Source of the DNA: CAZOMR01 sp964580655
GTDB taxonomy: Bacteria; RBG-13-61-14; CAZOMR01
Assembly (NCBI GenBank): GCA_964580655.1
Contig: CAZOMR010000162.1
Location: 1 to 7,807 of the forward strand
DNA: 7,807 nt
Direction: 5' to 3'
How positions within the stretch are numbered: the stretch's first letter is position 1; each line of letters opens with the position of its first letter. The notes beneath the pieces are model-generated. The model was not told the DNA's origin and ran no database searches. It was given only the letters and a program-made list of their open reading frames with translations. The translations under genes and the position numbers were made by a program. Of this stretch, positions 1 to 5,599 are shown piece by piece.

Positions 1-8
1 AGAGACCC

Positions 9-33
9 TAAACATCCTCCTAAGAGGTGTTTA
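9..33. repeat. Hairpin-forming inverted repeat upstream of the TPR gene
   Basis: Bases 9-14 (TAAACA) pair with 28-33 (TGTTTA) and bases 16-19 (CCTC) pair with 24-27 (GAGG). This gives a ten-pair stem with one bulged T at 15 and a CTAA loop. No T-run follows on the plus strand, so it does not look like an ordinary intrinsic terminator. It may be an operator, an RNA structure at the end of an upstream transcript, or chance; its role is not shown by the sequence. Confidence 0.45.
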
Positions 34-59
34 CCATGTGTTGAACCTGTACAGAATGT

Positions 60-88
60 TTTACATTTTACATATATGAGGTTATAAT
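60..88 (+). promoter_or_regulatory. Candidate sigma70-type promoter of the TPR/radical SAM unit
   Basis: A -35 hexamer TTTACA (60-65) and a perfect -10 TATAAT (83-88) are separated by exactly 17 bases. Transcription would be expected to begin near base 95, almost on the ATG at 96, so the message would be leaderless or have a leader of only a few bases. The region is AT-rich, which raises the chance of a coincidental match. Confidence 0.45.
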
Positions 89-95
89 AATTCTA

Positions 96-887
96 ATGAG
101 TCTAATGTTAAAAAGGCATTGTATTTGGGGGCTTGTATTTGTCACTATTTTCTGGGCATATCCTGTTTTTTCCCAGCAGGACGCGGTTACTATTTATACC
201 CGGCAGGCGGATGAGTTCCTTCTGAATGGTCGGCTGGAGCAGGCCCTTGCCGAATATGAGAAGGTGCTGAAGCTTGATCCGAACAATGCTCATGCCCTGT
301 ATCAGACAAACATCATCCGCCAGAAACTTGGTCTAAAGCCCACTACGGTTGATGAGGGCTCAGCCGGGCCTTCTCCTGTTGATGGCAAGTATCCTCCGCT
401 TCCGCCGCGCGACTACTCAAAGATACTCCCGCATCTGGGCGCTGAGTATCGGGATGAGATTAACGGCTTCTCGATCCAGCCTCCGGAAGGCTGGTGGATG
501 GATAGATACAACCCTCATTTCGCGGTCAAATTTACGGACAGGGGGTACGAGGCTTTCATCTTCATCAACATCATCACCCTGGAAGGGCCTGTGATCGTGG
601 ATGATAATTTCAAGAGATTTGTGGAGTTGAAAAATCTGCAGGTGGAGGGCTCTATCTCCGGGTATCATGCTTTATATCAGAATTTGATCCTGTTCCAGGG
701 CAGAAGCGCGATTGAGGTTCGAGCGACCTTCATGGCTGGCACTAATGTGGTGCGCATGACCACTTTCTACATCCCTGCCGGGAAAAAGGTCTTCATGATC
801 ACCACGGCTTGCAACGATGAATTGCTGAATGTCTGGAAGCCCGTGTTCACGGCCACGCTATCCACTTTCAAGACCTTCGGCGGCTGA
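96..887 (+). CDS. Secreted TPR-repeat protein with a C-terminal domain of unknown function
   Basis: The 263-residue product begins with a signal peptide: a short basic start (residues 1-8), a hydrophobic core (about 10-24) and a likely signal peptidase I site after VFS (24-26). No lipobox cysteine is seen, so it is probably a periplasmic or secreted soluble protein. Residues about 32-66 form one clear TPR helix pair (pattern ADEFLLNGRLEQALAEYEKVL then LDPNN), suggesting protein-protein contact. A proline-rich linker (about 90-106) leads to a 140-residue alpha/beta domain beginning at GFSIQPPEGW (124-133). This start recalls the PsbP/DcrB-like (DUF1795) fold; that match is inference. A GAGG at 78-81 lies 14 bases before the ATG, too far for a good ribosome site; ATG at 105 is an alternative start that keeps the signal peptide. 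The next gene starts 8 bases after the stop. No precise function can be given. Confidence 0.85.
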   Translation: MSLMLKRHCIWGLVFVTIFWAYPVFSQQDAVTIYTRQADEFLLNGRLEQALAEYEKVLKLDPNNAHALYQTNIIRQKLGLKPTTVDEGSAGPSPVDGKYPPLPPRDYSKILPHLGAEYRDEINGFSIQPPEGWWMDRYNPHFAVKFTDRGYEAFIFINIITLEGPVIVDDNFKRFVELKNLQVEGSISGYHALYQNLILFQGRSAIEVRATFMAGTNVVRMTTFYIPAGKKVFMITTACNDELLNVWKPVFTATLSTFKTFGG

Positions 888-895
888 ACCCGCGC

Positions 896-2323
896 ATGGC
901 AAAGGTTCTCTTCATCCAGACTGACTGGTTTGAACATCTGGGCATCCTTTATCTATCCGCCTGCCTGAGGGAGCGCGGGCACAAGGTAGAACTCAGGATC
1001 GGAAGGCGCTCCCGGGCATTGATCCGGGAGATCAGGAGGATTGAGCCGGACCTGGTGGCCATGACAGCGACCACCGGCTCGCATCAGCTAGTGCTCAGCC
1101 TTACGCGATCAATACGCCAGTCCTGGAGCGGCCCCCTGATCCTGGGAGGGCCTCATCCCACATTCTTTCCCGAAGTGCTTTCTGATCCCGGGATTGACAT
1201 GATCTGCCGCGGAGAGGGTGAGAAGACCCTTGTCGATCTTCTGGAGAGATTGCACGCCCCCTCTTTTTATCAAGACATTCCCGGGCTCAGCATAAAGACC
1301 CAGGAGGGAATTTCCATATTCCCTCCTGCCCGGCTTATAGAGAACCTTGATGCCATCCCTTTCCCTGATAGAGGTCTGTATCTTCGCAACTACGGCTTTT
1401 TTCGCCGGTCATCCATGTGCCGGCTGATCACCATGCGTGGCTGTCCGTATGAATGCACCTATTGCTACAACCGCGCATTGAAGGACCTCTATCGCGGTCT
1501 CGGCCCCTATGTGCGACAGAGAAGCGTGGAGAATGTTCTTGAAGAAATCAGGACTCTCTCGGCACGCTCGGCACGCCGGAAGCCCCGGACACTCAACTTT
1601 GTTGATGACACCTTCGCGCTGAATCGCGAGTGGACACTCAAGTTCCTTGAAGAATATCCCCGGGAGTTCAGCTATCCCTTCATCATCAACACGCGCGCGG
1701 AACTCCTGGATGAAGATCTGATCTCCGCGCTCGCACAGGCCGGATGCTACTGCGTCCAGATTGGCATAGAGACCGGGGACGAGACCCTGCGGAGAGAAAT
1801 CCTTGGTAGAAGAGTTTCCAATGAGGTCATCCGAAAGGCTGGCGCCCGGCTTTCGGAGAGCGGCATTCGGGTGCTCACCTACAACATGATAGGCCTTCCT
1901 GGCGAAACTATTGACCAGGCCTTCGCCACCATGGAACTGAATGAAAAACTAAAGGCCGACTTTCCGCGCTTCAGCATCTACCAGCCTTACCCGCAAACCG
2001 CACTGGCCGAGAAAGCAAGAGAACTCGGCCTGATTCAGCAAGACCTCGATACAAACAGGATGTCCGAAAGCTACTTCCAGAAAAGCGTGCTCAACCGAGC
2101 GGACATCCACCTCTTTGAGAACCTGCATAAATTATTCTATCCTGCAGTGCGCTGGCCTCGAATCCGCCCCCTGCTCCGCCGCATTATCAGGATTTCTCCC
2201 AATCCGCTTTTTCACCTCGCATTCCTCGTCAGCATCGGCGCGCAGTATGCACGCGCAACCAACCGGAGCCTGCGCGAAACACTTGAACTCGGACTCCGAA
2301 GCCTCCGCAACTACTTTCATTAA
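896..2323 (+). CDS. B12-binding domain radical SAM protein
   Basis: This is a 475-residue class B type radical SAM enzyme. Residues 1-120 form a cobalamin-binding-like Rossmann domain, with GGPHPTFFPE (84-93) and the following RGEGEKT (105-111) typical of this group. The usual B12 DxHxxG triad is not clearly kept. The radical SAM core has the 4Fe-4S motif C183-x3-C187-x2-C190 inside RGCPYECTYCY, then FVDDTF (235-240), the IGIETGDE strand (289-296) and GLPGET (333-338). The C-terminal 75 residues are basic and partly hydrophobic, as in members that act on lipids or membrane-bound substrates. Known members carry out methylation, ring formation or other radical chemistry on lipids, tetrapyrroles and natural products; the substrate here cannot be told from the sequence. 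The start at 896 lacks a visible Shine-Dalgarno and follows the previous stop by 8 bases, so translation is probably coupled. Residues 222-227 (SARSAR) come from a 9-base tandem duplication. Confidence 0.93.
   Translation: MAKVLFIQTDWFEHLGILYLSACLRERGHKVELRIGRRSRALIREIRRIEPDLVAMTATTGSHQLVLSLTRSIRQSWSGPLILGGPHPTFFPEVLSDPGIDMICRGEGEKTLVDLLERLHAPSFYQDIPGLSIKTQEGISIFPPARLIENLDAIPFPDRGLYLRNYGFFRRSSMCRLITMRGCPYECTYCYNRALKDLYRGLGPYVRQRSVENVLEEIRTLSARSARRKPRTLNFVDDTFALNREWTLKFLEEYPREFSYPFIINTRAELLDEDLISALAQAGCYCVQIGIETGDETLRREILGRRVSNEVIRKAGARLSESGIRVLTYNMIGLPGETIDQAFATMELNEKLKADFPRFSIYQPYPQTALAEKARELGLIQQDLDTNRMSESYFQKSVLNRADIHLFENLHKLFYPAVRWPRIRPLLRRIIRISPNPLFHLAFLVSIGAQYARATNRSLRETLELGLRSLRNYFH
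1559..1576 (+). repeat. Perfect 9-base tandem duplication inside the radical SAM gene
   Basis: TCGGCACGC occurs twice in succession (1559-1567 and 1568-1576) and exactly fills six codons, giving Ser-Ala-Arg twice. It lies in a charged surface-like stretch before the FVDDTF strand and leaves the frame intact. Confidence 0.7.
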
Positions 2324-2405
2324 CCAGGTGCCGCCAGAGGATTTGGGGCAGAGCTTCATTTAGCGTTTAAGGATTCGGATGTTTAGATATTAGACATTGG
2401 CGAGT

Positions 2406-3443
2406 TTAGTCGGAGGCAAGTGGTCCGGTTTTGGTTTTTTTATATGCTCTTTTTTCTCGTCTTTTTTTGCGCCAGATGGCGATTGCGGAACGGGGGTTTT
2501 CCTTGAGGTAGTCGAGGTAGTTCTGCCAGATGTCGCGTGTTGAATGCTCAGGCTCAAATCCGAGTTCTTGTTTTGCCTTTGTCCCATCCGCGACCCATGG
2601 ATAGCGAAAGAAATCAATAGTCCCGGAAGGGTATTCAACTCCCGGCAGGTGCATACGCCAAGCAAGCCGGACAAGGGCATAGACGAGCCAGGCCGGGAAG
2701 TTGATCGTGATCAGCCTGTCCTTCATGGCCCAGGCTTGTTCCAGTGTGAGTGTGCCCTGTCCCACGATATTGAAGATGCCGGCCTTGCGCGCCTTGAGTG
2801 CAAGAACGACAGCCCGCGCGACATCATCCTCGTGCACGAACTGGATCAAGGGGTTGGCCCCTCCGATCTTGACATTCACGGGCAGTGTCATGACGCGTGA
2901 GATGAAGTTTTCGAATCCTGGCCCGACCACTATGCATGGCCGGAAGATGGTCACGGCCGGTTCCGGGTGAGATGCCGCGAATTCTTGACAGAGGATGTCC
3001 ATCTCTTTTTTATCAGCCGCATATTGGAAATCGGGCTGAGCGCGAAGATGGTGGTTTTCCTTGAGCGGCACCGGGTTATCGGGGAGCGCGCCGTATGCCG
3101 AGGTGCTGGATGTAACAAGAACCTGCTTAGCCCCGGCAGATAGCGCGGCATTGAGCACATTTTTTGTGCCCGAGATATTGATGTCGTGCATCAGCCCCGA
3201 GTCGTGGATAGGGTTCAAGACAAACGCTAAATGAATGATCACCTGAACATCCTTTTCCTGGAAGACCCGCGAGATGTCGGGATCGCGTACATCGTGCAGA
3301 AGGAACTTGAACTTTGGGAACTCTTCTGACGGAGGCTTGATGTCCAGGCCTATGATCCTCTCACAGTCCGGCAGGTCCGCGAGCAGTCTGATAACCCTTC
3401 CTGCGATATACCCGGATGCTCCGGTCAAGGCATAAACGGTCAT
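2406..3443 (-). CDS. NAD-dependent epimerase/dehydratase (extended SDR family)
   Basis: Counting from the ATG at 3443 the protein has 345 residues. The N-terminal Rossmann fold opens with the nucleotide loop G8-x2-G11-x3-G15. An aspartate at residue 34 after the second strand suggests NAD rather than NADP. The catalytic set is visible: the SSTS stretch (112-115) and Y141-x3-K145. HEDDVARA (204-211) and an FxxGxG-like C-terminal substrate region match UDP-sugar epimerases and related extended SDRs. The usual role is epimerisation, dehydration or reduction of a nucleotide sugar or similar compound; the substrate is not determined here. The last 25 residues form an unusual Lys/Arg-rich tail. An in-frame TTG lies two codons upstream (3447-3449), but AGGAG at 3450-3454 directly abuts that TTG and is 6 bases from the ATG, so the ATG is preferred. 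The gene is divergent from the regulator at 3591 and converges with the radical SAM gene. Confidence 0.9.
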   Translation of the reverse strand: MTVYALTGASGYIAGRVIRLLADLPDCERIIGLDIKPPSEEFPKFKFLLHDVRDPDISRVFQEKDVQVIIHLAFVLNPIHDSGLMHDINISGTKNVLNAALSAGAKQVLVTSSTSAYGALPDNPVPLKENHHLRAQPDFQYAADKKEMDILCQEFAASHPEPAVTIFRPCIVVGPGFENFISRVMTLPVNVKIGGANPLIQFVHEDDVARAVVLALKARKAGIFNIVGQGTLTLEQAWAMKDRLITINFPAWLVYALVRLAWRMHLPGVEYPSGTIDFFRYPWVADGTKAKQELGFEPEHSTRDIWQNYLDYLKENPRSAIAIWRKKRREKRAYKKTKTGPLASD

Positions 3444-3449
3444 CTTCAA

Positions 3450-3454
3450 CTCCT
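3450..3454 (-). promoter_or_regulatory. Ribosome binding site that decides the epimerase start
   Basis: The minus strand reads AGGAG here, followed by TTGAAG and then ATG. The 6-base spacing fits the ATG at 3443, whereas a TTG start at 3449 would have no spacing at all. Confidence 0.7.
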
Positions 3455-3472
3455 GACAGGAAATTCTCCCTC

Positions 3473-3502
3473 AATTTAGCATCCGCGTGCAAGGCATGTC
3501 AA
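3473..3502 (-). promoter_or_regulatory. Candidate sigma70-type promoter of the epimerase gene
   Basis: On the minus strand a perfect -35 TTGACA (3502-3497) is followed after 18 bases by TAAATT (3478-3473), a 4-of-6 match to the -10. The predicted start near 3466 would leave a leader of about 22 bases that contains the AGGAG ribosome site. Confidence 0.5.
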
Positions 3503-3556
3503 TTTATAATGTAACTCTAAGGTTTCCCGTTTTTTTCGAATACTCGATTTTTTTAC

Positions 3557-3585
3557 TTGCATTCCGCCTGGCTTTCAATTATTAT
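3557..3585 (+). promoter_or_regulatory. Candidate promoter of the response regulator gene
   Basis: TTGCAT (3557-3562), 17 bases, then TATTAT (3580-3585, 5 of 6 to the -10 consensus). The predicted start falls at or next to the ATG at 3591, and no Shine-Dalgarno precedes that ATG. An alternative perfect TATAAT lies at 3505-3510 but has no recognisable -35; it would give a leader of about 75 bases containing two 7-base T-runs (3531-3537 and 3548-3554). Confidence 0.3.
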
Positions 3586-3590
3586 CCTTA

Positions 3591-4340
3591 ATGATGCCTG
3601 CGAGGAAAAAGAGAAGGATCCTTGTGGCAGATGATGCTCTGCCAATGAGGGTCATGCTGGAGGATGTTCTCAACGAGGCAGGTTATGAGGTAGAGATCGC
3701 AAGGGACGGCGAGGAAACCTGGCATAAGATTCAGGCCTCAGCCAGCGATTACGATCTCCTGATTCTTGATCTTTTGATGCCCAGGATGTCCGGCTTTGAA
3801 ATCCTTGAACGCTTCAACGCCTCTTTCGCGCAAAAGCCATTCCCGATACTGGCCATCACCGGCATCTTTAAGAGTGAGAAGGAAATCCAGCGTCTTAAAA
3901 ACCTGGGAGCTATCGGATACCTGAGCAAAACCGCATTAGTGGATGAGATTCTCTTCCGGGTCAACCGCGTCTTTTTTCAAGGTCAGGATAATACCCGTAG
4001 ATTTCCCCGGGTACTCCTCGTGCTTCCAGTTGACTATCAACACGATGATTCATGGCATACCAACTACTCCTCTACCCTTTCCGCAGGCGGCGTCTTCATC
4101 CGGACCGTGGACCCCCTGGCCACAGAATCCCGCATCTTTATCAAATTCAAGCTCCCGGAAGGTAATGAGGATGTAGCCACGCACGCCAGGGTAGTCTGGA
4201 ATAGTGAATATCAACTCAACCGCCCGAAGAATACCCTCCCGGGAATGGGGCTATCTTTTGAAAACCTGGCACCTGAAAAGCAAAGACGGCTTGAGTTCTT
4301 TGTGCGGGACAGGATAGAAAAAGAGCCTATCTGGTTCTAG
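3591..4340 (+). CDS. Response regulator: receiver domain fused to a PilZ-like domain
   Basis: The 249-residue protein has a complete CheY-like receiver at about 9-128: acidic pair D14-D15, phospho-acceptor D60 in LILDLLMP, T90 and K113. A short linker leads to a PilZ-like domain (about 135-243) of the type first described as a Myxococcus xanthus paralogous family (TIGR02266). It opens with R136-R137-F-P-R140, matching the RxxxR half of the c-di-GMP motif. The second half is T-L-S-A-G-G (162-167) where Asp/Asn-x-Ser-x-x-Gly is usual, so the first position is changed. The protein is cytoplasmic and would receive phosphate from a histidine kinase not in this window. Output would be through protein contact or c-di-GMP binding, since there is no DNA-binding domain. 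ATG codons at 3591 and 3594 are both possible starts; neither has a Shine-Dalgarno. The gene is divergent from the epimerase. Confidence 0.92.
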   Translation: MMPARKKRRILVADDALPMRVMLEDVLNEAGYEVEIARDGEETWHKIQASASDYDLLILDLLMPRMSGFEILERFNASFAQKPFPILAITGIFKSEKEIQRLKNLGAIGYLSKTALVDEILFRVNRVFFQGQDNTRRFPRVLLVLPVDYQHDDSWHTNYSSTLSAGGVFIRTVDPLATESRIFIKFKLPEGNEDVATHARVVWNSEYQLNRPKNTLPGMGLSFENLAPEKQRRLEFFVRDRIEKEPIWF

Positions 4341-4384
4341 ACCTGAGCAGTCTTCGGAATCTAAGAAATCCGCTGTGTTGTGGT

Positions 4385-5446
4385 TTAACGGGGCGGCTTT
4401 TTGGCCTTACGCAAGTGATGAAGATATATCCGGCTGGAGTAGTCATTAAAGAATTCCCTGCAAGAATATAGTTTTTTTGCAGAGCCGCCCTCGCCTGTGG
4501 AGAGAAGGTCAAGTCGCTTCGTGCCCGTTTCTTCTCCCTGCGAAAGGGAATAGCTGATTTTTTTAAACCCATCGTCAAAAATTGTCTGAGGACACCTGTC
4601 CAGAAGATGCCTGAGAAAGATATTGAAATTGAGCATGCTGGAATCAGTCCGTTTGTCTCCGAGGCCGCTGAAGTCAAATTCGTTCTCGATCACCCTGATG
4701 CCGAGATGGCTTCCTTGAAAATAAAGGTCCATCATCTGCACCTCTGAAAGCACAGAGGACGCCCCCTTCAAGCTGACACGACGCTTGATCTTGATCCTGC
4801 CCAGGCGCACCTTCAGCCGCTCAAGCGGGTCATCACTCGCAACACCATCCTCCGACCCCTCCTCGGTTATAAACAAACTCCCCAGGCTGACTCGACCGGA
4901 TTCCCCCTCTACACCCTCCTCCTCTCGCTCCTGCTTGACACGGGCTCGAACCAGCAAAAATAAATCCTCATATCGGAAAGAAATTTTTTCGCCGGTCTCG
5001 CCGGTCTCGCTGGCCTCAAATAGAAAACCCATGTTATCTTCCGCAAGCCACATCCCTGTCGGAGTTAGCTTCTCCTGCAATTTCAAAAGCCCGCTTTTTT
5101 TTAACAGATAAGTATCCAGGCCAATATTCATCAAGCCCTGGACGAGTCCCTGTGCCTTGCCCAGGTCTTGAAAAATCCTTAGTATCCAGGGCGACTCGCT
5201 TTTTAATCTCTGCCTCACAAGATAAGAGTCCCAACCAGTGAGCCGAGCCATAGGCCCAACCCACTCTCGCCTGATCTCATCCACCGGACTTATTACCACG
5301 AGGTAGCTCTCCGGAGGAGAAATCGCGGCAACCTTTTCAGTCGCCGGCTTCGTAATAGACTCTCGCGGAAGGGATTCCCCGCAATAAAGGCATTGCAGAG
5401 CATCATCCGCATTGGGCCGATTGCACCTCGGACAAACCCTGGCCAT
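4385..5446 (-). CDS. Zinc-ribbon protein of unknown function
   Basis: This 353-residue protein starts with a zinc ribbon: C5-x2-C8, ten residues, C19-x2-C22. The rest matches no family that I recognise with confidence. Residues about 48-118 read as a compact alpha/beta segment (VVISP, then LTGWDSYLVRQRL, PWILRIFQD, and KAQGLVQGLMNIGLDTYLL). Its pattern recalls the ribosomal L7/L12 C-terminal or ClpS-like fold, which is speculative. Residues 131-170 and 215-300 look beta-rich, separated by an acidic low-complexity linker (171-206). No signal peptide or membrane span is seen, so it is probably cytoplasmic. The linker, the 9-base repeats coding ETGETG, and the basic C-terminus suggest a multidomain adaptor. 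Upstream only a weak promoter-like pair is visible on the minus strand (TTGCAG at 5493-5488, TAGGAT at 5470-5465, 17 bases apart), and no strong ribosome site. It follows the MoxR/VWA pair in the same direction. Confidence 0.8.
   Translation of the reverse strand: MARVCPRCNRPNADDALQCLYCGESLPRESITKPATEKVAAISPPESYLVVISPVDEIRREWVGPMARLTGWDSYLVRQRLKSESPWILRIFQDLGKAQGLVQGLMNIGLDTYLLKKSGLLKLQEKLTPTGMWLAEDNMGFLFEASETGETGEKISFRYEDLFLLVRARVKQEREEEGVEGESGRVSLGSLFITEEGSEDGVASDDPLERLKVRLGRIKIKRRVSLKGASSVLSEVQMMDLYFQGSHLGIRVIENEFDFSGLGDKRTDSSMLNFNIFLRHLLDRCPQTIFDDGFKKISYSLSQGEETGTKRLDLLSTGEGGSAKKLYSCREFFNDYSSRIYLHHLRKAKKPPR
4991..5017 (-). repeat. Three 9-base tandem units inside the zinc-ribbon gene
   Basis: On the plus strand GCCGGTCTC occurs at 4991-4999 and 5000-5008, followed by the degenerate unit GCTGGCCTC at 5009-5017. 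On the coding strand each unit is three codons, giving Glu-Ala-Ser, Glu-Thr-Gly, Glu-Thr-Gly (residues 144-152). The reading frame is kept. Confidence 0.65.
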
Positions 5447-5504
5447 GTTTACAACTCTGGACTTATCCTAACAGGACAGCTTTTATTCTGCAACCTCAGA
5501 TTCG

Positions 5505-5515
5505 GGGTCTGACCC
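5505..5515. repeat. GGGTC-T-GACCC palindrome in the VWA/zinc-ribbon gap
   Basis: A perfect 5-base inverted repeat with a one-base centre, within a 153-base gene-free gap (5447-5599). The one-base loop makes it a poor RNA hairpin, so it is more likely a DNA site or a remnant. The flank TTCGGGGTC (5501-5509) is found again at 7741-7749 upstream of the ATPase gene. GGGGTCAGACCC-like strings are frequent in deltaproteobacterial intergenic DNA and near IS200-like elements; no transposase is present here. Confidence 0.4.
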
Positions 5516-5599
5516 TTAGTTGTTTAGTTAAGGTTTGGGAGCGACACGATTTGATTATGTCGAAACTGGATTCTCTCGCACCGGTTTGATGATGTGCCC

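Noticed and set aside
5..18. Minus-strand AGGAGG immediately followed by ATG, as if a gene ran off the left edge
   Set aside because: There is no spacing between the ribosome-site-like bases and the ATG, and the bases are explained by the hairpin at 9-33.
2324..2405. Possible bidirectional terminator between the converging radical SAM and epimerase genes
   Set aside because: No stem longer than a few pairs with a T-run could be found; only an imperfect AT-rich palindrome at 2381-2395.
2544..2900. A 118-codon plus-strand open frame inside the epimerase gene
   Set aside because: It is the reverse-strand shadow of a conserved SDR gene; the product has no family features.
3531..3554. Two T-runs around TCGAATACTCGA, resembling a terminator
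   Set aside because: The stem is only 4-5 pairs and AT-flanked; it lies in a divergent promoter region where a terminator is not expected.
4327..4677. A 116-codon minus-strand open frame overlapping the zinc-ribbon gene's 3' end
   Set aside because: It is in another frame of a longer gene with a clear N-terminal domain, and its residue content looks non-biological.
5542..5562. CGACA/TGTCG inverted repeat downstream of the VWA gene
   Set aside because: A 5-base stem with an 11-base loop and no T-tract is within chance expectation.
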